Shown: positions 1 through 9,218 of the stretch, piece after piece
Layout of the letters: the number at the start of each line of letters is the position of its first letter
How positions within the stretch are numbered: the first letter of the stretch is position 1
Source: Streptococcus sp. 'caviae'
GTDB taxonomy: Bacteria; Bacillota; Bacilli; Lactobacillales; Streptococcaceae
Direction of reading: 5' to 3'
Assembly: GCF_001937065.1 (NCBI RefSeq)
Contig: NZ_MOWR01000005.1
Location: forward strand, 62,001 to 126,000
DNA length: 64,000 bases
The notes under the pieces: generated by a model
The model's input: the letters and a program-made list of their open reading frames with translations, nothing else
Told to the model about the DNA's origin: nothing
Databases searched by the model: none
Program-made: the position numbers and the translations under genes

Positions 1-2
1 GT

Positions 3-365
3 CTTTCTGACTCTATTCCGGTTGATTTTGCCAGAAGTTTGGGATTTGATAAGCTGCTCGTGGTCCTAACACGGCCTATTGACTATCGCAAAAAACCGTC
101 CGGCGGCCGAATATATAAGCTGCTCTATCGCAAATACCCAAACTTTATTAGGGTAGCTTCGAAGCGTCCTGAGCACTACAATGCGACAGTTGAGCATATC
201 ATTAACCTGGAAAAAGACAGGGAACTCTTTGCTCTTCGTCCCAGCCGTGCGGTTGAGATTGGCCGTCTGGAGAAGAATCCTGAAAAATTTGATGAGATAT
301 ACCAGCTAGGCCTGGCTGACGCTGAAAAACGCATGCCTGCTCTGAAGACCTACTTAGCAGATTAA
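3..365 (+). CDS. Patatin-like phospholipase, C-terminal fragment
   Basis: The reading frame is open from the first bases of the window, so only the last 120 residues are present and the start lies outside. Visible text includes SDSIPVDFARSLGFDK followed by LVVLTRP and a basic stretch RKKPSGGRIYKLLYRKYPNF. This resembles the C-terminal part of streptococcal patatin-like (RssA/YlbK-type) hydrolases, which cleave acyl esters with a Ser-Asp dyad; the Gly-x-Ser nucleophile is not in the window. The Asp near the start (SDSIP) may be the dyad Asp of the family's DG/A-type motif, but that is inference. The gene ends 95 bases before the ferritin-like gene. Confidence 0.7.
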   Translation, partial: LSDSIPVDFARSLGFDKLLVVLTRPIDYRKKPSGGRIYKLLYRKYPNFIRVASKRPEHYNATVEHIINLEKDRELFALRPSRAVEIGRLEKNPEKFDEIYQLGLADAEKRMPALKTYLAD

Positions 366-460
366 ATGAAGCAGAAAACAACTAAAAAATTGATTTAAAA
401 AATTAAAGTGATAAAATTTAAAAAGTAAGGTGCATATAGTTAATTTGAAAGGAGTTCCTT

Positions 461-919
461 ATGACAAAAGAAGCAGCTGCATATTTGCAAAATCTTGTAA
501 CAGCAATGAATACGCAGGCAACCCATCATCAGATGCAAGCTAGAATTTTTGGGGCACTCGGCTTTAGTAAGTTAGAAACAAAATATGACGGTCACGCAGA
601 AGAAGAGCGTGACTTTATGAATCAATTCATTAATCGTATTTTGGACTTGGGCGGAGAGCTGAAGATGGAAGCAGGGGAAGCAGAACCGCTTTTTCAAAAC
701 CCAATTGATTATTTGAAGCACGATCTTGACGTTTCACGAGAGGGGCTTGCTTCCTTAAAAGCAAACGGTCTTTTTGAAGATTTTAAAACAGACTATGCCA
801 CCTATGATCTTTTGAAAGCTTACTACAAAGATGAAGAGGAAGATATGCTTTGGACAGAGGCTCAGCTTGATTTGATTGAGCTGATTGGGGCACAAAACTG
901 GCTGACACAGCAGCTATAA
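461..919 (+). CDS. Ferritin-like / bacterioferritin-type protein
   Basis: This 152-residue, largely helical acidic protein has a ferritin-like layout. It begins with a helix containing THHQMQARIFGALGF, followed by an EEERDFMNQFINRIL helix and further Glu-rich helices (YYKDEEEDMLWTEAQLDLIE). The spaced Glu/His residues (HAEEERD, KDEEEDM) are plausible di-iron ligands of a four-helix bundle. Family knowledge suggests iron storage or oxidative-stress protection in the cytoplasm; the exact subfamily is not resolved. A clear GGAG ribosome site precedes the ATG. It appears monocistronic: a terminator follows about 120 bases downstream and leuS has its own promoter. Confidence 0.65.
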   Translation: MTKEAAAYLQNLVTAMNTQATHHQMQARIFGALGFSKLETKYDGHAEEERDFMNQFINRILDLGGELKMEAGEAEPLFQNPIDYLKHDLDVSREGLASLKANGLFEDFKTDYATYDLLKAYYKDEEEDMLWTEAQLDLIELIGAQNWLTQQL

Positions 920-1039
920 AAAGCACAATAGTGAAGAATCGGCTCTAATATCCAAAGTGAATGTACCCATTGCAGCTATTAGAGAACGACTGCAGCTGTT
1001 TGCTGAGGCAGAGCTGCCTTACCTAGTACTATCAACCGA

Positions 1040-1075
1040 AAAGGCGGAGAAGGGACTTTTTCCGCCTTTTTTCTT
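1040..1075 (+). terminator. Rho-independent terminator before leuS
   Basis: A perfect 9-bp stem (AAAGGCGGA at 1040-1048 with TCCGCCTTT at 1061-1069) is followed by a T-rich run. It ends the ferritin-like transcript and sits just before the leuS promoter. The 120 bases between the ferritin-like stop and this stem hold no T-box consensus that I can see. Confidence 0.8.
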
Positions 1076-1086
1076 TATCTATTTCG

Positions 1087-1095
1087 TGCTATAAT
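1087..1095 (+). promoter_or_regulatory. leuS promoter, extended -10
   Basis: TGC followed by TATAAT (1090-1095) is an extended -10 box 29 bases before the leuS ATG. No good -35 hexamer is seen, which is usual for extended -10 promoters. Confidence 0.6.
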
Positions 1096-1124
1096 AATAC
1101 CGATATTATTTTTTGGAGAATACT

Positions 1125-3626
1125 ATGGTTTACTATAATCACAAAGCAATTGAAAAAAAATGGCAGACCTTTTGGGCTGAAAATCATACATTTAAGACTG
1201 GAACGGATGCCTCAAAGCCTAATTTTTATGCACTGGACATGTTTCCTTATCCATCAGGAGCAGGGCTCCATGTAGGTCACCCGGAAGGTTATACGGCGAC
1301 CGACATTCTCAGCCGCTTCAAGCGTGCCCAAGGCTATAATGTTCTTCACCCAATGGGCTGGGATGCTTTTGGCCTGCCTGCTGAACAGTATGCTATGGAT
1401 ACGGGTCATGACCCTGCTGAATTTACGGCTAAAAATATTGAAACCTTTAAGCGGCAAATCAATTCGCTCGGTTTTTCTTATGACTGGGACCGCGAAATCA
1501 ATACGACAGATCCTAATTACTACAAATGGACGCAGTGGATTTTCACCAAACTTTATGAAAAAGGTTTGGCTTATGAAGCCGAAGTCCCTGTCAACTGGGT
1601 AGAAGAGCTGGGCACAGCCATTGCCAACGAAGAAGTCCTGCCTGACGGGACATCAGAGCGCGGCGGTTATCCTGTTGTCCGCAAACCCATGCGCCAATGG
1701 ATGCTCAAAATCACAGCCTATGCAGAGCGCCTATTAGAAGACTTGGAAGACCTTGACTGGCCTGAATCTATCAAGGATATGCAGCGCAACTGGATTGGCA
1801 AGTCAACCGGTGCCAATGTGACCTTTAAGATTAAGGATACAGACAAAGACTTTACAGTCTTTACAACGCGCCCTGACACGCTGTTTGGGGCAACCTATGC
1901 TGTTTTGGCTCCTGAACATGACTTGGTGGATGTTATTACAACTGCTGATCAAGCACAGGCGGTCGCTGATTACAAGCACCAAGCAAGCCTTAAATCGGAT
2001 CTTGCCAGAACCGACCTTGCCAAGGAAAAGACCGGTGTTTGGACCGGTGCCTATGCTATCAATCCTGTCAATGGCAAAGAAATTCCTATCTGGATTGCTG
2101 ACTATGTACTTGCCAGTTACGGAACCGGTGCCATCATGGCTGTTCCGGCTCACGATGACCGCGACTGGGAATTTGCCAAACAGTTTGGCCTTGATATTAT
2201 TCCGGTTCTCGAAGGGGGCAATGTAGCAGAAGCTGCTTATACGGAAGACGGTCCTCACATTAATTCCGAATTTTTAGACGGTCTTGACAAGGCTGCCGCT
2301 ATTGATAAAATAGTGTCTTGGCTGGAAGACAAGGGTGTCGGCAATAAAAAAGTGACCTACCGCCTGCGTGACTGGCTCTTCAGCCGCCAGCGCTACTGGG
2401 GTGAACCGATTCCGATTATTCATTGGGAAGACGGGACTTCAACAGCTGTTCCAGAAAACGGACTGCCCCTTGTTTTGCCGGTGACGAAAGACATTCGTCC
2501 GTCAGGTACAGGTGAGTCGCCGCTGGCTAACTTGACAGACTGGCTGGAAGTGACTCGCGAAGACGGTGTCAAAGGCCGCCGTGAAACCAATACCATGCCG
2601 CAGTGGGCAGGTTCAAGCTGGTACTTCCTGCGCTATGTTGATCCGCACAATGACCAAAAACTGGCTGATGAAGACTTGCTCAAACAGTGGCTGCCGGTTG
2701 ATATTTATGTCGGCGGTGCCGAACATGCCGTACTTCACTTGCTCTATGCTCGTTTCTGGCATAAATTCCTTTATGATATTGGTGTTGTACCGACCAAGGA
2801 ACCCTTCCAAAAGCTCTTTAACCAAGGCATGATTTTGGGAACTAGCTATCGTGACCACCGCGGTGCCCTTGTCGCAACAGATAAGGTTGAAAAACGTGAT
2901 GGTTCTTTCTTCAATATTGAAACAGGAGAAGAGCTGGAACAAGCACCGGCCAAGATGTCTAAATCGCTCAAAAATGTTGTCAATCCGGATGATGTAGTTG
3001 AGCAGTACGGTGCCGATACTCTGCGTGTTTATGAGATGTTTATGGGCCCGCTTGACGCATCTATTGCTTGGAGCGAAGAAGGACTTGAAGGGTCACGTAA
3101 GTTCCTTGACCGCGTGTACCGCCTTTTGACCTCGAAGGAAATTGTCACTAAAAATAATGGCAGCTTAGACAAGGTGTATAACGAAGCGGTTAAAACGGTG
3201 ACAGAGCACATCGAAGCCATGCGCTTTAATACGGCCATCTCTCAGCTGATGATCTTTGTCAATGCTGCCAATAAGGAAAACGAACTCTTCCTTGACTATG
3301 CCAAAGGTTTTGTTCAGTTGTTAGCGCCGTTTGCGCCACATTTGGCTGAGGAGCTCTGGCAAAGGCTGACACAAAGCGGAGAATCCATTTCCTATGTGGC
3401 TTGGCCGACTTACGACGCCAGCAAATTGGTTGAAGATGACGTTGAAATTGTCCTTCAAATCAAAGGAAAGGTCCGTGCCAAAGCTGTTGTTCCTAAAGAT
3501 TCCAGCCGTGAAGAACTCGAAAAGATTGCTCTTGCCAACGATAAAATTCAGGCTGAAATTGCAGGAAAAGACATCATCAAGATCATTGCAGTTCCTAATA
3601 AGCTGGTTAATATTGTTGTGAAATAA
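1125..3626 (+). CDS. leuS: Leucyl-tRNA synthetase
   Basis: Class I aminoacyl-tRNA synthetase of 833 residues, the usual length for bacterial LeuRS, which charges tRNA-Leu in the cytoplasm. The ATP-binding HIGH-type motif is HVGHPEGY near residue 48 and the KMSKS motif is KMSKSLKN near residue 615. The CP1 editing domain lies between them, with [12 protein letters not shown] and the [15 protein letters not shown] block typical of post-transfer editing. I use the ATG at 1125 because it has GGAG seven bases upstream; an in-frame TTG at 1113 overlaps that ribosome site and is unlikely. It is transcribed alone from an extended -10 promoter. Confidence 0.97.
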   Translation: MVYYNHKAIEKKWQTFWAENHTFKTGTDASKPNFYALDMFPYPSGAGLHVGHPEGYTATDILSRFKRAQGYNVLHPMGWDAFGLPAEQYAMDTGHDPAEFTAKNIETFKRQINSLGFSYDWDREINTTDPNYYKWTQWIFTKLYEKGLAYEAEVPVNWVEELGTAIANEEVLPDGTSERGGYPVVRKPMRQWMLKITAYAERLLEDLEDLDWPESIKDMQRNWIGKSTGANVTFKIKDTDKDFTVFTTRPDTLFGATYAVLAPEHDLVDVITTADQAQAVADYKHQASLKSDLARTDLAKEKTGVWTGAYAINPVNGKEIPIWIADYVLASYGTGAIMAVPAHDDRDWEFAKQFGLDIIPVLEGGNVAEAAYTEDGPHINSEFLDGLDKAAAIDKIVSWLEDKGVGNKKVTYRLRDWLFSRQRYWGEPIPIIHWEDGTSTAVPENGLPLVLPVTKDIRPSGTGESPLANLTDWLEVTREDGVKGRRETNTMPQWAGSSWYFLRYVDPHNDQKLADEDLLKQWLPVDIYVGGAEHAVLHLLYARFWHKFLYDIGVVPTKEPFQKLFNQGMILGTSYRDHRGALVATDKVEKRDGSFFNIETGEELEQAPAKMSKSLKNVVNPDDVVEQYGADTLRVYEMFMGPLDASIAWSEEGLEGSRKFLDRVYRLLTSKEIVTKNNGSLDKVYNEAVKTVTEHIEAMRFNTAISQLMIFVNAANKENELFLDYAKGFVQLLAPFAPHLAEELWQRLTQSGESISYVAWPTYDASKLVEDDVEIVLQIKGKVRAKAVVPKDSSREELEKIALANDKIQAEIAGKDIIKIIAVPNKLVNIVVK

Positions 3627-3713
3627 AAGATAGTTCAAGGCAGATCAAATAAATGCTAATCTGCTCAGACTGAAGAAAAAAGTCTATTTTCTCAAAAAGT
3701 AATATTTTGTTAT
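3627..3713. other. leuS 3' region, no gene
   Basis: This stretch holds no convincing open frame. A short inverted repeat (AGCAGATTAGC-like, near 3639-3666) could act as a leuS terminator but lacks a clean T run. Confidence 0.3.
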
Positions 3714-3848
3714 GATACTTTCCTTAAGTAGCACGGACGGTAGCGACTTCCTTCGGAATTCCATACCTAGATTTTGAGCCTAGGTCTCAAAATCTCCGAG
3801 AGGCAGAAACTCGATGTTTCTGTCTCTTTTGCTACATCGGAAAGTATC
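3714..3848. repeat. BOX-like folded intergenic element or ncRNA
   Basis: A 135-base element closes on itself with a perfect 10-bp stem (GATACTTTCC at 3714-3723 with GGAAAGTATC at 3839-3848) continued by GTAGCA (3728-3733) with TGCTAC (3830-3835). Inside are three further hairpins: an imperfect one around TTCCTTCGGAA (3746-3761), a perfect 10-bp stem AGATTTTGAG (3769-3778) with CTCAAAATCT (3786-3795), and a 13-bp stem with G-U pairs from 3798 to 3828 around a TCGAT loop. The modular cloverleaf layout resembles streptococcal BOX elements (boxA-boxB-boxC), although I do not recognise the exact sequence. It has no coding frame. Confidence 0.7.
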
Positions 3849-3958
3849 GGGTGAGGCTTCGATCATTTTTGTATCATCTTATAAAAATGAAAAGTGATAC
3901 TATTCTATGATGAAATTTTAGAGAGAATTTAGTTTTGAGAGTTTGTCTACAATCTGGG

Positions 3959-3987
3959 CAGATCAGATAAAAACTGATCTGTTTTTT
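3959..3987 (+). terminator. Rho-independent terminator upstream of the cystine-binding gene
   Basis: CAGATCAG (3959-3966) pairs perfectly with CTGATCTG (3974-3981), followed by six T. It isolates the downstream CmbR-box promoter from read-through of leuS or of the folded element. Confidence 0.8.
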
Positions 3988-4011
3988 AATGTTAAAAAAG
4001 CCAAAAAGCTG

Positions 4012-4038
4012 TGATAGAAATATCTTATCACCGTGATA
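4012..4038 (+). promoter_or_regulatory. CmbR/CysR-type box (cysteine regulon)
   Basis: The sequence reads TGATA, nine bases, TATCA, three bases, TGATA. This exactly fits the streptococcal CmbR box described by comparative genomics (TGATA-N9-TATCA-N2-4-TGATA), bound by a LysR-type cysteine regulator that senses O-acetylserine. It abuts a TATAAT -10 box at 4046-4051, so the site covers the -35 region, as expected for an activator. Confidence 0.8.
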
Positions 4039-4045
4039 GAAATTA

Positions 4046-4051
4046 TATAAT
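4046..4051 (+). promoter_or_regulatory. -10 box of the cystine-binding gene
   Basis: TATAAT lies eight bases after the CmbR box and about 60 bases before the ATG. No consensus -35 is present; the activator site occupies its place. Confidence 0.65.
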
Positions 4052-4109
4052 AGGCAAGGTTCTCAATTAGTGATAAGATAGATATAATCATTATTTTGGG
4101 AGGAAACTT

Positions 4110-4922
4110 ATGAAATTGAAAACGATTTTTAAGACAGGCGCTCTTGCCGCTGCCTCGGTTCTTTTGCTGGCGGCCTGCAGCTCTGGCTCTAAATCATCAA
4201 AAGAAAGCGTAACGCTTGCAACTGTTGGGACCACTAACCCTTTTTCTTATGAGAAAGACGGTAAATTGACGGGTTACGATATTGAAGTTGCAAAGGCTGT
4301 CTTTAAGGGAACAGACAAATACAAGGTCAAATATCAAAAGACCGAATGGACCAGTATTTTCTCAGGCCTTGACAGTGACAAATACCAAATCGGAGCGAAC
4401 AACATCAGCTACACCAAAGAACGGGCTAACAAATATTTGTATTCCAATCCGACAGCGTCCAATCCTTTAGTGCTCGTTGTGCCTAAGGACAGTGACATTA
4501 AGTCTTATGATGATATTGCCGGACACAGCACCCAAGTGGTTCAAGGGAATACAACAGTGTCCATGCTGCAAGACTTTAACAAAAAACAAAGCAAGGCCAA
4601 TCAAGTAGAGCTGAATTTCACCAGCGAAGACATTGCCCATCAAATCCGCAATGTCAGCGATGGCAAATATGACTTTAAGATCTTTGAAAAAATTTCCGCT
4701 GAAACAATCATCAAAGATCAAGGGCTCAATAACCTGAAAGTCATTGAACTTCCGTCAGAGCAAAAACCGTATGTTTACTTCATTTTTGCTCAGGGACAAG
4801 AGGATCTGCAAAAGTTTGTCAATAAGCGAATCAAAAAGCTGTATAATGATGGAACGCTGGAAAAAATTTCTCAAAAATATCTGGGCGGAAGCTACCTGCC
4901 GGACAAAAAAGATATTAAATAA
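4110..4922 (+). CDS. Amino-acid (cystine-type) ABC transporter binding lipoprotein
   Basis: A 270-residue extracellular solute-binding protein of family 3. The signal peptide ends in a lipobox LAAC near residue 22, so the protein is lipid-anchored on the outer face of the membrane. Family features follow: NPFSYEKDGKLTGYDIEVAKAV, TEWTSIF, ANNISYTKERA and a C-terminal TLEKISQKYLG. In S. mutans the corresponding first gene of the cluster is called atmA; the CmbR box upstream argues for cystine or cysteine as ligand, which is inference. No permease or ATPase for it is adjacent, and its own terminator follows, so it must share transport partners encoded elsewhere. Ribosome site GGAGG precedes the ATG. 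Confidence 0.85.
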   Translation: MKLKTIFKTGALAAASVLLLAACSSGSKSSKESVTLATVGTTNPFSYEKDGKLTGYDIEVAKAVFKGTDKYKVKYQKTEWTSIFSGLDSDKYQIGANNISYTKERANKYLYSNPTASNPLVLVVPKDSDIKSYDDIAGHSTQVVQGNTTVSMLQDFNKKQSKANQVELNFTSEDIAHQIRNVSDGKYDFKIFEKISAETIIKDQGLNNLKVIELPSEQKPYVYFIFAQGQEDLQKFVNKRIKKLYNDGTLEKISQKYLGGSYLPDKKDIK

Positions 4923-4931
4923 TCTTACAAG

Positions 4932-4978
4932 GAGCGGACTGACCAGATGGATACTTGGAAAAGTCCAGCTCTTTTTTA
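4932..4978 (+). terminator. Terminator after the cystine-binding gene
   Basis: GAGCGGACT (4932-4940) pairs with AGTCCaGCTC (4962-4971) with one bulge, followed by six T. It separates the CmbR-controlled gene from the MET-box operon. Confidence 0.8.
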
Positions 4979-5006
4979 GCAGCCAGACGGAAATGAAAAA
5001 CAGAGT

Positions 5007-5023
5007 TATAGTTTAAAACTATA
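5007..5023 (+). promoter_or_regulatory. MET-box (MtaR/MetR operator)
   Basis: TATAGTTTAAAACTATA is a perfect 17-bp palindrome matching the streptococcal MET-box consensus TATAGTTTSAAACTATA except for the central base. The LysR-type methionine regulator (MtaR/MetR) binds it. It lies 84 bases before metQ and should control metQ, the M20 peptidase, metN and metP. Confidence 0.9.
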
Positions 5024-5106
5024 GGAAAATCATTGAAATAACAATTTGATAGCTATAAGCAATTATGAGAAAATAAATTTACTTTAGTAGAAAAGGTGGA
5101 TGATTA

Positions 5107-5949
5107 ATGAAAATAAAGAAAATAATAAGTGTTTTAGGTTTGGCCTTAGCAGCGGTAGTTTTCCTTGCAGCCTGCGGTCAAAAAAGCGATAAAAATACTC
5201 TGACTGTCGGTGTGATGACTATGACCGATTCGGATAAGGCTCGCTGGGATAAAATTGAAGACCTGCTTAAGAAGGATGATATCAAGCTTAAATTTAAGGA
5301 GTTTACAGATTACTCTCAGCCAAATAAGGCTTTGAAAAACGGAGAAGTCGATATCAACGCCTTCCAGCATTATAATTTCCTCAACAACTGGAATAAAGAA
5401 AATAAGGGAGACTTGGTGACTGTTGCTGAAACTTACATCAGCCCTGTCAATCTCTTCTCGGGGACTGAAAACGGCAAGGCTAAATACACCAGCGTCAAAC
5501 AGCTGCCGGACAAGGCTCAGATTGCTGTTCCTAACGATGCTACCAATGAAAGCCGCGCCCTGTACGTTCTTCAGGATGCCGGTCTTATTAAGCTAGATGT
5601 ATCAGGCGACACGCTGGCTACTATTAAGAATATCAAGTCCAATCCAAAAGATCTTGATATCAAGGAAGTAGACGCCAGTCAGACAGCCCGTAATCTGACT
5701 TCTGTCGACGCTGCGGTTGTCAATAACAGTTACGCTGTTCCGGCTAAAATTGATTTTAAAACATCTCTTTATAAGGAAAAAGTCAATGATGGTTCTAAGC
5801 AGTGGATTAACATCATTGCAGCGCAAAAGAACTGGAAAAAATCAGATAAGGCAGCTGCTATTAAGAAACTAGTCAAGGTTTATCATACAGATGCTGTTAA
5901 GAAAGTTATCGAAAAAACATCCAAAAATGTTGACCAGCCTGTTTGGTAA
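5107..5949 (+). CDS. metQ: Methionine ABC transporter binding lipoprotein
   Basis: A 280-residue NlpA/MetQ-family protein with a signal peptide ending in lipobox LAAC near residue 22, so it is anchored at the outer membrane face and captures methionine. Family features include TVGVMTMTDSDKARWD, the YSQPNKALKNGEVDINAFQHYNF block, AVPNDATNESRALYVLQ and a late NNSYAVPA motif. The neighbouring ATPase and permease and the upstream MET-box complete the methionine uptake system (atmB in S. mutans nomenclature). The start follows a GGTGGATGA-type ribosome site. Confidence 0.95.
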   Translation: MKIKKIISVLGLALAAVVFLAACGQKSDKNTLTVGVMTMTDSDKARWDKIEDLLKKDDIKLKFKEFTDYSQPNKALKNGEVDINAFQHYNFLNNWNKENKGDLVTVAETYISPVNLFSGTENGKAKYTSVKQLPDKAQIAVPNDATNESRALYVLQDAGLIKLDVSGDTLATIKNIKSNPKDLDIKEVDASQTARNLTSVDAAVVNNSYAVPAKIDFKTSLYKEKVNDGSKQWINIIAAQKNWKKSDKAAAIKKLVKVYHTDAVKKVIEKTSKNVDQPVW

Positions 5950-5991
5950 CAGGAAGCCGCTGCTTAACACATAGTAGGATGACTAAAAATG

Positions 5992-6018
5992 AGAGGCTGA
6001 GACTGGGTTTCAGCCTCT
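5992..6018 (+). terminator. Intra-operon hairpin (attenuator or processing site)
   Basis: AGAGGCTGA (5992-6000) pairs perfectly with TCAGCCTCT (6010-6018). No T run follows on the + strand, so read-through is expected. It may stabilise the metQ mRNA relative to downstream genes, a common arrangement for binding-protein genes. Its sequence belongs to a hairpin family seen again at 33258 and 44875. Confidence 0.5.
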
Positions 6019-6038
6019 TATCATATAAGAGGAGAATA

Positions 6039-7412
6039 ATGGTAGTTTCAAGCGAAAAAGAACAAATTGCTAAGTTTTGGCAGGATGAAGTGGCTCAGCA
6101 TTATTTTGAAGTTTTGCGAACCCTGATTTCTAAGAAGTCTATTTTTGCTCAGCAGGTAGGGCTTCAGGATGTTGCTGCCTATCTGGGAGAAATTTTTGCC
6201 AATGTTGGTGCAGAAGTGACTATTGATGAGACCTATACGGCTCCTTTTGTCATTGCTAAATTTAAGAGTTCCAATCCTCAGGCCAAGACAATTATTTTTT
6301 ACAATCATTATGACACAGTGCCGGCTGATGACGATCAGATTTGGACAGATGATCCCTTTAAACTGACTGTCAGAAAAGGCTATATGTACGGCCGCGGCGT
6401 CGATGATGATAAGGGACACATCACAGCTCGCCTGACAGCCGTCCGAAAGTATATGCGCGAGGTTGGCGATCTTCCTGTTAACATTACCTTTATCATGGAA
6501 GGAGCAGAGGAGTCGGCTTCGACTGACCTTGATAAGTATTTGGCCAAGTATGCAGACAGTCTGCTGCCGGCAGATGTTTTAATCTGGGAGCAGGGGGTCA
6601 AAAACAGCCTCGGACAGTTAGAGCTGACAGGCGGAAACAAGGGGATTATTACTTTTAATCTTTCAGTTTCCAGTGCTGAGGTTGATATTCATTCTAAATA
6701 CGGTGCCGTTGTTGAATCAGCCAGCTGGTATCTTTTGAATGCTATCTCCAGTATGCGGGCTGATGATGGCCGGATTTTGATTGACGGTATTTATGATCAG
6801 GTCTTAGAGCCCAATGAGCGCGAACTGGATTTAGTAGAGCGCTTTGCTCTTGAAAACAGCGAAGGTCTGCGCAGAGTTTACGGTTTAAAACTTCCAGCTT
6901 TGAAAAAAGAGCGTCAGGATTTTCTTAAAACCTACTTTTTTGAGCCGGCTCTGTCTATAGAAGGGCTTTCCTCGGGTTATCAGGGGCAGGGTGTCAAGAC
7001 CATTCTTCCGGCTTCTGCCAGTGCCAAGATGGAAATGCGCCTGGTGCCGGGGCTCAGTCCCAAATATGTTTTTGAAAAGATTAACAGCCACTTGCGAAAA
7101 CTCGGATTTGAGCATGTTAAGGTGACTTATACCTTGGGAGAAGAGTCCTACCGCAGTGATATGAGCGCTCCGGCTATTTTGAATATTGTTGAATTGAGCA
7201 AGCAGTTCTATGAAGCGGGAGTTTCGGTCTTGCCGACAGCAGCAGGTACGGGTCCTATGCATACGGTCTATGAAGCTTTGGGGGTTCCTATGCTGGCTTT
7301 TGGCATCGGCAATCCCAACAGCCGGGATCACGGCGGCGATGAAAATGTGAACTTGGCCGACTATTATACCCATATTGAATTAATAAAGGAGTTAATCAGA
7401 AGTTATGAGTAA
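6039..7412 (+). CDS. M20/M25/M40 metallopeptidase in the methionine operon
   Basis: A 457-residue ArgE/DapE/ACY1-family zinc hydrolase. The first metal motif is [11 protein letters not shown], then [10 protein letters not shown] with the bridging Asp, EGAEESAS with the catalytic Glu pair, and a late [11 protein letters not shown]is ligand. Family members cut acylated amino acids or short peptides; in this operon (atmC position of S. mutans) it may release methionine from N-acyl-methionine or peptides, which is inference. I start at 6039 because AGAGGAG lies just upstream; an upstream in-frame TTG overlaps metQ and has no ribosome site. Its end overlaps metN by eight bases, indicating translational coupling. 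Confidence 0.88.
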   Translation: MVVSSEKEQIAKFWQDEVAQHYFEVLRTLISKKSIFAQQVGLQDVAAYLGEIFANVGAEVTIDETYTAPFVIAKFKSSNPQAKTIIFYNHYDTVPADDDQIWTDDPFKLTVRKGYMYGRGVDDDKGHITARLTAVRKYMREVGDLPVNITFIMEGAEESASTDLDKYLAKYADSLLPADVLIWEQGVKNSLGQLELTGGNKGIITFNLSVSSAEVDIHSKYGAVVESASWYLLNAISSMRADDGRILIDGIYDQVLEPNERELDLVERFALENSEGLRRVYGLKLPALKKERQDFLKTYFFEPALSIEGLSSGYQGQGVKTILPASASAKMEMRLVPGLSPKYVFEKINSHLRKLGFEHVKVTYTLGEESYRSDMSAPAILNIVELSKQFYEAGVSVLPTAAGTGPMHTVYEALGVPMLAFGIGNPNSRDHGGDENVNLADYYTHIELIKELIRSYE

Positions 7413-8469
7413 GGCGATTATACAACTCGATCATATTGATATCACCTTTCATCAAAAGAAACGCCGGATAGAGGCGGTTAAGGATGTCAGTGTTCACATC
7501 AATCAAGGCGATATTTACGGCATTGTCGGCTATTCCGGTGCCGGTAAGTCGACCCTTGTGCGTGTTATCAATCTGTTGCAGACACCAACAGCCGGAAAAG
7601 TCACAGTTGATGATGATGTTACCTTTGATAAAGGAAAAATTCAGCTGTCCAGTCAGGAACTGCGGCAGAAGCGACATGAAATTGGCATGATTTTTCAGCA
7701 TTTCAATCTCATGGCTCAAAAGACTGCTAGGCAAAATGTTGCCTTTGCCTTGCGGCACTCAAATTTAAGCCCTGCAGAAAAAGAGCAGAAGGTGACAGAG
7801 CTGCTGGATTTGGTCGGCTTATCTGACCGTGCGGATAATTATCCTGCCCAGCTTTCAGGCGGCCAAAAGCAACGCGTGGCTATTGCGCGAGCTCTTGCCA
7901 ATGATCCTAAAATTTTAATTTCAGATGAAGCGACCTCTGCCTTGGATCCCAAAACGACCAAGCAGATCTTAGCGCTCTTGCAGGATTTGAACAAAAAATT
8001 AGGTCTGACTATCGTCATGATTACCCATGAAATGCAGATTGTCAAAGATATCTGCAACCGTGTGGCAGTTATGCAGGCCGGCTCTTTGATCGAAGAAGGT
8101 TCGGTCTTGGATATTTTTTCCAATCCCAAGGAAGAACTGACCAAGGACTTTATTGAAACGGCGACTGGTATTGAAGAAGCTCTGATTAAGATCAAGCAGC
8201 AGGATATTGTTCAAAACCTGCCGGCTGATGCGGTCTTACTGCAGTTGAAATACGCTGGTACAGCCACAGATGAACCGATTTTAAATAATCTTTACAAGCA
8301 CTATCAGGTAACTGCCAACATTCTTTACGGCAATATAGAAATTTTGGAAGCAACGCCTGTCGGTGAAATGATTGTTATTTTAGAAGGTGATGCTGCTAAT
8401 ATTCAGCAGGCACTTGATCATTTAAAATCCTTAGATTTAACAGTGACTATTCTAAAGAGAGGGGCTTAA
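7405..8469 (+). CDS. metN: Methionine ABC transporter ATPase
   Basis: A 354-residue ABC ATPase with Walker [11 protein letters not shown] near residue 40, Q-loop FQHFNLM, signature [15 protein letters not shown] and Walker [13 protein letters not shown]. After residue about 265 comes the NIL domain that binds methionine and inhibits transport in MetN homologues. It energises import through MetP with MetQ as receptor. Start overlaps the peptidase gene; metP begins three bases after its stop. Confidence 0.95.
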   Translation: MSKAIIQLDHIDITFHQKKRRIEAVKDVSVHINQGDIYGIVGYSGAGKSTLVRVINLLQTPTAGKVTVDDDVTFDKGKIQLSSQELRQKRHEIGMIFQHFNLMAQKTARQNVAFALRHSNLSPAEKEQKVTELLDLVGLSDRADNYPAQLSGGQKQRVAIARALANDPKILISDEATSALDPKTTKQILALLQDLNKKLGLTIVMITHEMQIVKDICNRVAVMQAGSLIEEGSVLDIFSNPKEELTKDFIETATGIEEALIKIKQQDIVQNLPADAVLLQLKYAGTATDEPILNNLYKHYQVTANILYGNIEILEATPVGEMIVILEGDAANIQQALDHLKSLDLTVTILKRGA

Positions 8470-8472
8470 GGA

Positions 8473-9162
8473 ATGCAGTTAATTCAAACTTATTTACCAA
8501 ATGTGTATGAGCTTGGTCTGACCGGAGATGCGGGCTGGCTGACAGCCCTTTTAAATACGCTGTATATGACCATTGTTCCTTTTATTATCGGCGGCGGCGT
8601 CGGATTGGTTTTTGGTCTTCTGCTCGTGCTGATGGGACCTGACGGCGTCATTGAAAACAAGACTGTCTGCTGGATTATTGATAAGGTGACATCTGTCTTT
8701 CGTGCCATTCCTTTTGTCATTTTGATTGCGGTACTGGCGCCCTTGACCATGCTTTTGATGCAGACCAATTTAGGGGCAACGGCGGCCTTGGTTCCTCTGT
8801 CCTTTGCGACCTTCCCCTTCTTTGCCCGCCAGGTGCAGGTTGTCTTTTCTGAGTTAGATCGCGGTGTTATCGAAGCGGCTCAGGCTTCTGGCGCTACCTT
8901 TTGGGATATTGTCAAGGTTTATTTGAGTGAAGGCTTTCCAGATTTGATTCGCGTGTCGACAGTAACTCTGATTTCCCTGGTCGGCGAAACGGCCATGGCC
9001 GGCGCAATCGGAGCTGGCGGACTTGGAAATGTTGCTATTTCTTACGGTTATAATCGGTTTAACAATGATGTAACCTGGGTGGCAACTTTAATAATTCTCC
9101 TGCTTATTTTTACCATTCAGTTTATCGGTGATACCCTGACCAGAAAGGTCAGCCACCGCTGA
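8473..9162 (+). CDS. metP: Methionine ABC transporter permease
   Basis: A 229-residue inner-membrane permease of the MetI type with about five membrane segments (for example LLNTLYMTIVPFIIGGGVG and ATLIILLLIFTIQFIG). The EAA motif EAAQASGATFWDIVKVYL that contacts the ATPase is near residue 138. It closes the methionine operon; metI is an alternative symbol. Confidence 0.94.
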   Translation: MQLIQTYLPNVYELGLTGDAGWLTALLNTLYMTIVPFIIGGGVGLVFGLLLVLMGPDGVIENKTVCWIIDKVTSVFRAIPFVILIAVLAPLTMLLMQTNLGATAALVPLSFATFPFFARQVQVVFSELDRGVIEAAQASGATFWDIVKVYLSEGFPDLIRVSTVTLISLVGETAMAGAIGAGGLGNVAISYGYNRFNNDVTWVATLIILLLIFTIQFIGDTLTRKVSHR

Positions 9163-9218
9163 CAAATAGGACAGCTGCTTAAGCTAATGGACGCTTTGAT
9201 GGTTTTGGAGGTGATTTT

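Noticed and set aside
920..1085. T-box leader for leuS
   Set aside because: No GGTGG-ACCGCG-like sequence is present and the terminator lies upstream of the leuS promoter.
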